Shown: positions 34,858-43,466 of the stretch, one piece after another
Numbering within the stretch: position 1 is the stretch's first letter
Layout of the letters: the number at the start of each line of letters is the position of its first letter
Assembly: GCA_009841225.1 (NCBI GenBank)
Contig: VXMF01000056.1
Coordinates: forward strand, 1 to 64,000
From: Terriglobia bacterium
Lineage (GTDB): Bacteria; Acidobacteriota; Terriglobia; Bryobacterales; UBA6623
Length of the DNA: 64,000 bases
Reading direction: 5' to 3'
Position numbers and translations under genes: made by a program
Notes under the pieces: model-generated
Told to the model about the DNA's origin: nothing
Database searches by the model: none
The model's input: the letters and a program-made list of their open reading frames with translations, nothing else

Positions 34858-35787
34858 CTAATGTGATTTTCTTGTAATGCTTGTCCGATGGCTGGCGGAT
34901 CCCGACAGCTCTTTCAATAGGTCGTCGCGAGCATTGACCTTGTTGAGGATCGACACCAAACGATCCCTGCGTGCGCCGTTCCAAGGGGCATAGTGCCGCT
35001 CTGTGACTTGAACGCTTCGATGCCCCAGGAGCGTGCTCACGTCCTCGATCGAGACACCCGCTAGTAACAGCTCAACAGCGAACGTGTCGCGCAGGCGATG
35101 AGTTCGGAAGTTCTTGACTCCGGCCAGCTGGGCGATTCGTTGGAGGCGAGACCTCCAGTACCGCGCCACTGTCTCGCGCTGGGACTCGCCACTCCAGAAG
35201 AAGTGCTTCCTCCTTGGATTGGCTACTGCGTTGAGTTCCGCGAGTACTGGGTCCGGTAGAGAACACAGAACGAGTTCGTCGCTCTTGGCCCGCCGCAGTG
35301 TTAAGAGGCTTCCCGCGAGGGCACCTCGTTCCAAAGTCGTAGCGTCGCCGATCGCCAGTCCGGAGTAGCGCATGAGCAAAAGCAGCGCGCGCTCCCTCTG
35401 GTATGGAACTGCTGCCTTGAATAGGAGTCTCATCTCGAGACGGCTAAGGGGCATCGTGGGTTGGCTTCGCTCCCGAGGCGCACGTAGCCGGGCAGCTGGA
35501 GACTTCTCGATCCAGTTCGCGTCTACCGCAAATCGAAAGAACGCCTTCAGCTTGGTAATCCTGAGCTGATGCGTGCTTGGCATGCAAGTCCATGCTGCTC
35601 GCCACTCCCGCAAGAGTGCCTCGTCGACCTGCCGAAGTTCCGTTTTTCCTCGCTCATGCGCGAACCGCTTCAATGGCCGGAAAATCGATTCGTAGTCGCG
35701 GATGGTCGAGCGCGCTAGTCCTCGTGCACGTAGATCCCTCAGGAATTCTGCGCAAGCGCTCTCGAGTGTTACGCATTGTTCTTCCAT
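34858..35787 (-). CDS. Tyrosine recombinase inside the cassette array (catalytic Arg I replaced)
   Basis: A 309-residue XerC/D-like integrase. The N-terminal SAM-like domain (about residues 5-95) precedes a catalytic domain with K168, H230-x-x-R233 in THRLRDTF, H256 in LLGHRS and the nucleophile Y266 in ERHYAPW. The position of the first catalytic arginine, normally in a T-G-L-R motif, reads SGLA (A145), codon GCG on the minus strand. That would normally disable strand cleavage, unless a neighbouring arginine (R140) substitutes. It lies between cassette 2 and an AAA-nuclease fossil. It is a candidate driver, or dead relic, of cassette recombination. Confidence 0.85.
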   Translation of the reverse strand: MEEQCVTLESACAEFLRDLRARGLARSTIRDYESIFRPLKRFAHERGKTELRQVDEALLREWRAAWTCMPSTHQLRITKLKAFFRFAVDANWIEKSPAARLRAPRERSQPTMPLSRLEMRLLFKAAVPYQRERALLLLMRYSGLAIGDATTLERGALAGSLLTLRRAKSDELVLCSLPDPVLAELNAVANPRRKHFFWSGESQRETVARYWRSRLQRIAQLAGVKNFRTHRLRDTFAVELLLAGVSIEDVSTLLGHRSVQVTERHYAPWNGARRDRLVSILNKVNARDDLLKELSGSASHRTSITRKSH

Positions 35788-35984
35788 AGGCCCTCTTCTT
35801 TCCAGAAACCGATTAGCTCCCCGTTGAGGAATGGACGACGCAGGGAATCGCCGTCAGACCAGCTATCTAGCGCGGCCCATGATTCGAAATGGGGCCACCA
35901 TTCGTGGCTGTGTAGCTACTGATCCGTATTCTGACACGAACAGATCCTTGGGCAGACGACACCCGATCGAGGCACTGAGGACAA
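35788..35984. other. Intergenic upstream of the recombinase
   Basis: About 200 bp before the recombinase start. No gene; should contain its promoter. Confidence 0.35.
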
Positions 35985-36330
35985 CCACAGGCAGAAGTGG
36001 CAGGGTCGTCGAGTGGCAGACGCCGCAATGGCGCGATGGTCCTCCCGCGAAGTCCGGCCGCACGGACCTGTTTATTGAATGGTGCTAAGGCGGGGAGCGT
36101 AATCCGGCGCGGGTCCGCAATTACGTGATCGAGTACTGAGTGATTTCGGCGAAAGTCGGCTTGGATCGCTAGTACTGCCAGGGGGGCGAGCAGGGGCCTC
36201 GTGGATGGACAGGAGAGTTGCAGATTCGGGCGCCATCTAGTGATTCTCGGCTTGCGGCCGGGCCCGTCACGGGAGGGGGTGAAACCCCAGCAGCGGGAGG
36301 CGAAGGGACCGAACCGTGCGCGGAGCGACG
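35985..36330 (+). pseudogene. Fossil C-terminus of an AAA-nuclease gene
   Basis: In broken frames the translation gives GRTDLFIEW, then NYVIEY followed by a stop, then AKVGLDR, then HLVILGLRPGPSREG. These match in order GRTDLLIEW, KYVIECKV, SRVGLERL and HLVIFDLRPGLSWEE of the intact copies at 41658, 43467 and 50070. Frame breaks and stop codons show it is dead. It sits on the plus strand, convergent with cassette 3, the same arrangement as the intact copies. Confidence 0.7.
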
Positions 36331-36434
36331 ACCGGACGAAAACCAGTCTACCGACGGACGATGGATCGAGCGCGCCTGCAAGCAGGATATGTGCCGGAGG
36401 GGTGGAGCCGCGAGGCTTCCCTCGATCCCGATTT

Positions 36435-36488
36435 GTGTGCCGAGCATGCGGCACACATATGAGAAGGGGCGGCTACTCGAGCCGCCCC
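36435..36488 (-). terminator. Terminator and adjoining hairpin of cassette 3
   Basis: GGGGCGGC (36466-36473) pairs with GCCGCCCC (36481-36488), placed 62 bp after the cassette stop. It is related to, but not identical with, the hairpin of the other members. A second inverted repeat, GTGTGCC/GGCACAC (36435-36456), follows; similar sequence lies beyond the terminators of cassettes 2 and 4. Confidence 0.65.
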
Positions 36489-36549
36489 GCTATATCCCTA
36501 TCCCGCGCCCGGAAGTTGTCCGAAACGCGGGACGAACTGACGAGATCGC

Positions 36550-39500
36550 CTAAGGCAAGTCTGCGCCAAACGCACCGATGATCGGCGAATTTCTTACCGT
36601 TACGGACCCCACGCGAGCTGTCACTGCCTCTACAACATTTGTGTCCACGCCATTGATGTCCACGTTGACTCCGCCTTTGGCTTCCCTGTACGCCATCGCC
36701 TGCTCCGCACCGATGTTGTTGTTTGCATTGGCAATCGACCAGCCACCGAGCACGGCGAGGGGCCCGTTCAGGCCGATGCCAAGGAACTTGCCCTCAACCG
36801 TACCGCCTCCAATGTCGACTGCTCGCGAGCCCAAGCTGCCGTGAACGATGCCAACGCTGCCTGTAGTGCTGCCGGTGAAATCAAGGGTACTGTCACTGAA
36901 CCCAAGCTTGCCGTCGGTGTCGGTAATGTTAACGCCCGCGATCACGATCTGACGAACTGGAGACAGGGCCGCAGCTGCAAGATCCGCAGCAGGAACGTCG
37001 TCTCCGGCAAGATCCGTCAAGTCATTGTCTCCGGTGTCGGAATCAAAATACAGCGGGAGGCCGCTGGCCACATCCTCCAGACCGGATATCACGGCGGACA
37101 GGGTGCCCCAGGTTGTGGGATTGTCGGCGGTGCCTGTTGGAGTCCAGTTGACCTCGATGTTGATGGTGCCGGAGAAGTATTTCTTGTGCTGCACCGCAAC
37201 CGTTTCGCCTACGTAGTTCAGGACAGCCCCGTTCGGGAATGCCGGATCGGCCGTCGACTCGAAGACGGTCTGGCTGAGTTGGCTGTAGCCGAACGCATTT
37301 GGACCTTGGCCTTCGCCGGTGTCCGCTGTCGAATGTTGTGTAGCGGGTCCTTGGCGCGCGTGCGTGGAAACTTCCCGTCGCCAGACTCCAAAGCGGGTGA
37401 AGCTGGTGGTTCCGAGGAGGAGCTGGACACGTGAGTCCTGGCGTCCCGTGAGGTCACCAGTCTTCTCAAGGTTAATGTCGACGCCCCCGCCCGACCCGTT
37501 TGTAGTTGGAGGAATACTATCTGTGCCGAACAGCTGATAGATGCTCTTCGCCTCCGCCGTGTTGGTTTCGTTGTCGAACACGGTGGCGTCGGTGTAGAAG
37601 ATGCCAGTTGTGTGGCTCAAGGCGGTTCTGAGCGCGGCTGCGCTCGCGAGAGCGTCGATCGCTTCGTCAATGGCTCTCACGTAGTCCTCGTTCCTGAAGC
37701 TACCGGACTCAGAGTACTGTGCCGCGAAAATGCCGGGCAGTTGGTCGATTGTGAGGTTGAAGATTCGGGTTGCGAGGGCCGTCCTTACCGCATCCCACGC
37801 GGTTATCTTGGAAGCTTCCGGGATAAGATCGAGCGCGATGATGTCCCTTTGCGATTCCAGGGTCTTGGTGGCAAGCGCAGAGAACTTTTCTCCATTGCTA
37901 CCCCACTGCGTGGCCCCAGCTCTGCCGAATTCCTTGGCTAGGTCAACCTCGTGTACCCGTACCCGATCATCCGCCTCAGTAATGCTGGTGTCGTAGGCGC
38001 CGGCGCCTGCCGGGACGGTGATCTTGAGCATGCCACCCGCGATGACCTGCCCGACCTGGCTGTCTTCGGCATCGTCTTCAGTGATGGGGTCGCCACGGGT
38101 CACGAATGTGGTTGCCATGCCTGTGCCGTCGTCCGAGTCAGGCCTGAAGTCCGGCACGTCATCCCCTCGTTCTGCACCAAAGGCTCCCGCCAGATAGGTC
38201 TTTCCGCTATTTGGGTTGTCCCCGAACGTCCACGTGCCGATTGCCTCGTTGCCACCCTGCAGCAGCTGCCCGGCAAAGGTCGTGTTCTGCTTGTTGGGCC
38301 GCGGGCTGCCTGCGATTGTGACATAGTTCACATCCGCCAATCCCGAGCCGCTCCAACTCGCGTTGTGCGTGCGCAGCCTTGCCGCTGGCAGCGTGATGGA
38401 GTCGACGGCAACGTTGGCGTACAAGTACTGCCAGGCATCACCGGCATTGTCGCCGCTGTCGTAGACGAGATTCGAGATTTCCCCCGTGACCTCGTTTGCG
38501 TTGAACCGAACTTGTAGGGTGATGTCTCCCGAGACAAAGGTCCCACTGCCGTCAACTGCCTGCGTCTGGCCCATGTAGGAAGCACTGCCGGTTCCTTGGT
38601 CGATGTTTGCCACTCTCGTTTCCTTGTTGATCGTCGAGTACGCGAACGCGCCCAACTGGCCGGCGCCGCCTCCCGGGTCGTCTTCGACGTACTCATACAT
38701 GAGCTTCTCCGTGGCGTCGGTGCGCGTCATCTTCCACGCGGCTCCAAATCGCATGTTGCCCAGGGACCGGAGCGCAACGCCCGATTCGGTTTGCAGGGCG
38801 ACGAACGCCTTGGCGGCATCTGCAGAACTCAGCTCGGCGGCCGCGAAGACGCCGCGATCTGCCGCTGCCGTGGCGTCGGCAAACGCCTCTTCGCTGGCTA
38901 GCGCCGCGATGTAGTCATTCAAGTCGTCCAGCACTCTGTCGTTGCGGAGCGACGGAGTAGTTGGGATGTCCAGCGTATCGCCGAAGATCCGCTCGATTTG
39001 ATCCCTCGCCTTGTCCCAAAGGTTGTTCATCGCGGTTTGCAATGGACCGGCCTGACCTGGTTCATCAAAGACGCTAATCAATACTTCCGCCTCACTCAGT
39101 AGCGATTCGAGCTCAGCCTTAACGTCTTCAACGATCGTCCGTGTGCCGCCCACCGGCTTGGCCGAGCCTGATCCCAGTAGGGTGCCGATGGAATAGTAGT
39201 CGCCAGCCACCTTAAGGTAGGCATTCGCTTCATTGGCTTCGGTCTCGGTCACGTCCTCGCCGTACCCCATCGCTGCCAGCAGGCCCTTCTCGTTGTCGGC
39301 GCTCAGGGCAACATTGGCGTCAAGGTCCGACACCCTCAGGTTGGTATTGCCGATCTTTCCGTCGAAGCGGGCACCGGCAAAGGTGCCATCTGCTCGCTTC
39401 CAGACGTGGTACATGGCGTCGCCGTCCGTGACATCGTCACCGGGTCCCCACATGTCGTTGCCACCGATGGTGTAGAGGTCGTTGGCCTCGTTGGTCATGG

Positions 39501-40290
39501 CCACCAGGCCCGTGCCCTCGACCATCATCGACTCAGGCTCGAAGCGCGCCGACCAAACGCCGTCGGTGTACCACAGCGTGTACGTGTTGCCGTTGTCCGA
39601 CATCACCTCGCTGCCGATGCCCACCTCCTCGGAGCCATACCACCAAGACATGTTCTCGGCCCGCTCCAGCGTGATCGAGCCCTGCGTGCCCAGCGCAAAG
39701 GTCACCACGACCTTCTGGTACATGGCCGTCCACATGCCCTCGGCGTCCATCATTAGTACGTACATGTTGCCGTCCGCGGCTGTGTGAACGTAGCCGTCCT
39801 TGACTTCCGTCTCGCCCAGCCACCAAGTCATGTCCTCGGCCCGTGTCAGGGTGACTTCGCCGCCCAGCTCGCCCAGCATCACTGGTTGGCTGTGGCCGGT
39901 GTAGACCGGCATGGGAATACCGTCCACGAACTGCACTCCGTAGACGTTGCCGTTCCCGGCAGTCACCTGCGTGTCGGCCGTCACGACCACCCACTCGCCG
40001 TCGATCATCACCGAGAACGTGCGGTCCTCGTTGATCCTGGCCTCGATGGTCGAGCCGGAGATACCCAGCGGAACGCTCAGCGCCGGCGGCTGAACATACT
40101 CGGCCGTGAACATACCGTCATCGCCTATCATGACGGTGTACATGTTGCCGTTCTCGGCGGTGACGCTACCGGCACCACTAGCACACGCGTTTGAAGGCTG
40201 CGTGCTGACCGGATTCAGTCTTTGGACGTTGGGGTGACTATCTGCGGAGCGTTCGGTGCGGGGGCTCCTTAAGCGAGGCAAGACAGCCAA
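36550..40290 (-). CDS. Silent cassette 3 of the surface lipoprotein family
   Basis: The open frame has 1246 codons, but true family homology starts at 40161 (VTAENGNMYTVMI); before that it reads backwards through an inverted 3'-end remnant and can only start at TTG. No leader, ribosome-binding site or promoter is present. Repeats 3-6 follow (AEDMTWW, AENMSWWYGSEE and others). The middle is variable, and two lobes end in LGGWSIANANNN and IIGAFGADLP. After about 260 residues of family-conserved sequence it is strongly diverged from the expressed copy. It would join in frame to the expressed leader at T149. Confidence 0.75.
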   Translation of the reverse strand: MAVLPRLRSPRTERSADSHPNVQRLNPVSTQPSNACASGAGSVTAENGNMYTVMIGDDGMFTAEYVQPPALSVPLGISGSTIEARINEDRTFSVMIDGEWVVVTADTQVTAGNGNVYGVQFVDGIPMPVYTGHSQPVMLGELGGEVTLTRAEDMTWWLGETEVKDGYVHTAADGNMYVLMMDAEGMWTAMYQKVVVTFALGTQGSITLERAENMSWWYGSEEVGIGSEVMSDNGNTYTLWYTDGVWSARFEPESMMVEGTGLVAMTNEANDLYTIGGNDMWGPGDDVTDGDAMYHVWKRADGTFAGARFDGKIGNTNLRVSDLDANVALSADNEKGLLAAMGYGEDVTETEANEANAYLKVAGDYYSIGTLLGSGSAKPVGGTRTIVEDVKAELESLLSEAEVLISVFDEPGQAGPLQTAMNNLWDKARDQIERIFGDTLDIPTTPSLRNDRVLDDLNDYIAALASEEAFADATAAADRGVFAAAELSSADAAKAFVALQTESGVALRSLGNMRFGAAWKMTRTDATEKLMYEYVEDDPGGGAGQLGAFAYSTINKETRVANIDQGTGSASYMGQTQAVDGSGTFVSGDITLQVRFNANEVTGEISNLVYDSGDNAGDAWQYLYANVAVDSITLPAARLRTHNASWSGSGLADVNYVTIAGSPRPNKQNTTFAGQLLQGGNEAIGTWTFGDNPNSGKTYLAGAFGAERGDDVPDFRPDSDDGTGMATTFVTRGDPITEDDAEDSQVGQVIAGGMLKITVPAGAGAYDTSITEADDRVRVHEVDLAKEFGRAGATQWGSNGEKFSALATKTLESQRDIIALDLIPEASKITAWDAVRTALATRIFNLTIDQLPGIFAAQYSESGSFRNEDYVRAIDEAIDALASAAALRTALSHTTGIFYTDATVFDNETNTAEAKSIYQLFGTDSIPPTTNGSGGGVDINLEKTGDLTGRQDSRVQLLLGTTSFTRFGVWRREVSTHARQGPATQHSTADTGEGQGPNAFGYSQLSQTVFESTADPAFPNGAVLNYVGETVAVQHKKYFSGTINIEVNWTPTGTADNPTTWGTLSAVISGLEDVASGLPLYFDSDTGDNDLTDLAGDDVPAADLAAAALSPVRQIVIAGVNITDTDGKLGFSDSTLDFTGSTTGSVGIVHGSLGSRAVDIGGGTVEGKFLGIGLNGPLAVLGGWSIANANNNIGAEQAMAYREAKGGVNVDINGVDTNVVEAVTARVGSVTVRNSPIIGAFGADLP

Positions 40291-40347
40291 GGCGGCCTCC
40301 GATCCGCCGGAGCTAGACTACCGGGGACAGCGGGAGACCGCTCCCCC
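40166..40347 (+). pseudogene. Inverted 3'-end remnant with terminator, abutting cassette 3
   Basis: Read on the plus strand this encodes a family C-terminus: LTGFSLWTLGVTICGAFGA, then GAP and a TAA at about 40271. It continues through sequence about three-quarters identical to the 3' end of cassette 4 (CCGGTAGTCTAGC and onward) and the terminator stem AGCGG/CCGCT with TTTT (40323-40351). It joins directly to the 5' end of cassette 3, so the cassette is flanked by inverted copies of a gene end. The same structure adjoins cassettes 4 and 5. Confidence 0.7.
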
Positions 40348-40449
40348 TTTTCGTGGTGCGCCGAAGCTTGAGGGTAGCGCGCCAGCCTAGCCGGAAGCGA
40401 GTAACTAACTTTGGCAGGACAGCCGGAGGAAGTCCGGTGGAATGGAGAG

Positions 40450-41447
40450 GGCAGCGCGTCCAACATCAAGGCCGAGTCGCTGCGCTTGGGCGATTTCTCG
40501 GAGGCCGAGCTCCCGGAGTTGCTGGCGCAGCACACCACTGAATCCGGCCAGAGCTTCGAGTCCGGAGTTGTCGAGCACATATGGGCACTCGCGTGCGGCC
40601 AGCCCTGGCTGGCGAACGCCCTAGCCTATGAGGCGTGTTTTCGGGCCGAGCCCGGTCGTGACCGGTCGCGGCCAATCCGTGTCGAAGCCATCGACGAAGC
40701 CCGGCAGCAGCTCATTCGGAGACGCGTGACGCACCTCGACCAACTCGCCAACACGCTCAGCGAGGAGCGCGTGCGGCGGGTGATCCTGCCGATGCTGGCC
40801 GGGTCCAGCGAATCTGCTTGGGCGGTTCGGGACTTGGAATACGTGCGCGATTTGGGGCTGGTGGCGAGTGACTACCCCGTCCGAATGGCGAATCCGATCT
40901 ATGCCGAGTTCATCCCGCGCGAGCTGGTGCTGCCGCTGGAGGCCACGTTGGCGGGCTCAGTCGATCCGGCTTGGTATGTGCAGCCCAACAGCAGCTTGGA
41001 CTTGGAAGGTCTGCTGAGCGCGTTCCAAGACTATTTCCGGGAACACGCCGAGTCGTGGGTGGAGCGTTACGGGCACGCGGAGGCAGGGCCGCAGCTGGTG
41101 CTGCATGCCTACCTGCAGCGGGTAGTGCACAGCGGGGACGGATCGAGCGCGAGTATGCGGTGGGTCGCGGGCGCACCGACCTGCTGATTGAATGGCGTCA
41201 GATGGTAAGCGGCCAAGTGCAGATCCCCAAGTATGTCATCGAGTGCAAGGTGCGCACGTCCAGAGTCGGCTTGGAACGGCTGATCGGGGAGGGGCTGGAG
41301 CAGACAGCTGCCTACATCGACAGGTGCGGGGCGGAAGCAGGGCACTTGGTGATTTTCGACTTGCGTCCTGGACTTTCGTGGGAGGAGCGGTTGTACCGCA
41401 AGGGTCCGGAGCCGGACGGGCGTCCGATCACGGTCTGGGGGATCTAG
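40450..41447 (+). pseudogene. AAA-nuclease pseudogene (5'-truncated and frameshifted)
   Basis: Homology with the intact copies begins at SNIKAESLRLGDF (residue about 224 of 532), so the whole ATP-binding half is missing. Near 41130 a run of five G in the intact copies is four G here (AGCGGGGACGG), shifting the frame just before the nuclease site; the remaining GRTDLLIEW...VIECKV continues in another frame to the stop at 41447. It is followed by the same 210-bp spacer as the next copy. Inactive. Confidence 0.82.
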
Positions 41448-41642
41448 TCCTGCCCGTGGCGTCACGGTGGACAGACCCGCCGCGGCGCAGTCATTCCGGC
41501 ACTCGCGGGCCATGGCGAGCACGTCCGAGCCTGTGATCAGCGCGTCCTCGGAGCGAACATGGCAAACCGATCTCGATTGGCGCTGCCAAAGCACATAGGG
41601 CGAGCCTGAGGGCCGAGACAGAAGGGTCAAAAGAGCACGTGC

Positions 41643-41657
41643 CATAATCAAGCTGGC
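41643..41657 (+). promoter_or_regulatory. -10 box for apparently leaderless AAA-nuclease mRNA
   Basis: CATAAT (41643-41648) ends 9 bp before the GTG start. The context GTGCCATAATCAAGCTGGC is the same at 43467, and GTGCCATACTCAAGCTGTC precedes the copy at 50070, where the rest of the upstream DNA differs. Conservation of just this stretch and the lack of a Shine-Dalgarno sequence suggest a promoter with transcription starting at or next to the GTG. Confidence 0.45.
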
Positions 41658-43256
41658 GTGCGCAAATTCAACTTGGAAGGCCCGGTTGAGGCGGAGCGCC
41701 ACTACTGCATCCCCCCGCTGAGCCGGGTCAATCTAGCCGAAATTCTCGAATTGATCGCCGACAGGCGGTACTTCGTCCTGCACGCGCCGCGCCAGACAGG
41801 CAAGACCTCGATCTTGCTAGCTCTCCAAGACCGGCTCAACGCGGAAGGCAAGTACCGCTGCCTGTACGTGAACGTGGAAGGAGGCCAAGCCGCCAAGGAG
41901 GACACCGCCCGAGCGATGCGAGCTTTGCTCGGCCAGGTGGCTTCAAGGTCTCGCGACATCCTGCAGGACGACTTCGTGGACAGGACGATGTCTGAATGCT
42001 TGCAGAAGCACGGCCCCGACGGGGCCCTGAGCGAGATGCTAGTGCGCTGGTCGGCCACGCATCCTCAGCCGCTGGTGCTGCTGATCGACGAGATCGACAC
42101 GCTCGTCGGGGACACGCTGATCTCCGTCCTGCGACAGCTGCGAGCGAATTACGACCGCCGCCCGAGCCGTTTCCCGCAGAGCGTGATCCTGTGCGGCGTG
42201 CGCGACGTGCGCGACTACCAGATCTATTCCAGACGGGAAGGCACGCACGTCCAGGGCGGCAGCGCCTTCAACATCAAGGCCGAGTCGCTGCGCCTCGGCG
42301 ACTTCTCGCGAGGCGAGGTGCGGGACTTGCTGGCGCAGTATACGGCAGAGCGCGGCCAAGCCTTTGAGGCCGATGCCATCGAACGCATCTGGGCACTGAC
42401 TTGCGGTCAGCCATGGCTTGTCAATGCGCTGGCCTACGAGGCTTGCTTCAAGGGTGAAGCTGGGGGCGATTCGAGTCACCCGATCCACGCCGACGCGATC
42501 GAGCAAGCCAAGGACGGGCTCATTCTCAAGCGGGTCACGCATCTCCACCAACTAGCCGACAAGTTGCGCGAGGATCGGGTCCGGCGTGTGATCTTGCCGA
42601 TGCTGGCCGGGTCTGAGGATTGGGACTACTCGGTCCGTGACCTCGAGTATGTCCGCGACCTTGGGCTAGTGGCGTCGGAGGGCGAAGTGCGCATCGCAAA
42701 CCCGATCTATGCCGAGGTGGTTCCGCGCGAGCTGACAACGGTACTGCAATCCGGGCTTGAGACCCAAGTGGATCCGGCGTGGTATGTGGATGCCGACGGC
42801 AGCCTCGACGTAGCTGGCCTGCTGAGCGCATTCCAAGGCTACTTCCGCGAGAACTCCGAGTCGTGGGTGGAGCGCTACGGGCACGCCGAGGCAGGGCCGC
42901 AACTGGTGCTGCATGCCTACCTGCAGCGGGTCGTGAACAGCGGGGGACGGATCGGGCGCGAGTACGCGGTGGGCCGCGGGCGCACCGACCTGCTGATTGA
43001 ATGGCGCCAGATGGTTGGGAGCCAAGTGCAGATCCGCAAGTACGTCATCGAGTGCAAGGTGCGCACGGCAAGAGTCGGCCTGGAGCGCCTGATCCGGGAG
43101 GGGCTAGAGCAGACAGCTGCCTACATGGACAGCTGCGGGGCGGAAGCAGGGCACTTGGTGATTTTCGACTTACGTCCTGGACTTTCGTGGGAGGAGCGGT
43201 TGTACCGCAAGGGTCCGGAGCCGGACGGGCGTCCGATCACGGTCTGGGGGATCTAG
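41658..43256 (+). CDS. AAA ATPase fused to PD-(D/E)XK nuclease, copy B
   Basis: A 532-residue protein starting at GTG. Walker A is APRQTGKTS (43-51) and Walker B is LLIDEID (141-147); a helical and winged-helix-like middle follows (SLRLGDFSRGEVRDLL, ALTCGQPWLVNALAYEA). The C-terminal nuclease site is D444 in GRTDLLIEW and E465-C-K467 in YVIECKV, with the family's LEQTAAYMD helix. Residues about 63-137 match copy D, while both ends match copy C, so it is a mosaic. Proteins of this design are known as AAA-like ATPase/nuclease fusions without a fixed role. Its location among silent cassettes suggests a part in recombination, or selfish spread. Confidence 0.85.
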   Translation: MRKFNLEGPVEAERHYCIPPLSRVNLAEILELIADRRYFVLHAPRQTGKTSILLALQDRLNAEGKYRCLYVNVEGGQAAKEDTARAMRALLGQVASRSRDILQDDFVDRTMSECLQKHGPDGALSEMLVRWSATHPQPLVLLIDEIDTLVGDTLISVLRQLRANYDRRPSRFPQSVILCGVRDVRDYQIYSRREGTHVQGGSAFNIKAESLRLGDFSRGEVRDLLAQYTAERGQAFEADAIERIWALTCGQPWLVNALAYEACFKGEAGGDSSHPIHADAIEQAKDGLILKRVTHLHQLADKLREDRVRRVILPMLAGSEDWDYSVRDLEYVRDLGLVASEGEVRIANPIYAEVVPRELTTVLQSGLETQVDPAWYVDADGSLDVAGLLSAFQGYFRENSESWVERYGHAEAGPQLVLHAYLQRVVNSGGRIGREYAVGRGRTDLLIEWRQMVGSQVQIRKYVIECKVRTARVGLERLIREGLEQTAAYMDSCGAEAGHLVIFDLRPGLSWEERLYRKGPEPDGRPITVWGI

Positions 43257-43466
43257 TCCTGCCCGTGGCGTCACGGTGGACAGACCCGCCGCGGCGCAGT
43301 CATTCCGGCACTCGCGGGCCATGGCGAGCACGTCCGAGCCTGTGATCAGCGCGTCCTCGGAGCGAACATGGCAAACCGATCTCGATTGGCGCTGCCAAAG
43401 CACATAGGGCGAGCCTGAGGGCCGAGACAGAAGGGTCAAAAGAGCACGTGCCATAATCAAGCTGGC

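Larger units (their letters stand above)
41448..43466 (+). repeat. 1,809-bp direct duplication of AAA-nuclease gene plus spacer
   Basis: The spacer 41448-41657 reappears as 43257-43466 with no difference I could see, and the starts of the two genes are also the same, an offset of 1,809 bp. This indicates a recent tandem duplication (or conversion) of one gene-plus-promoter unit. Confidence 0.85.
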
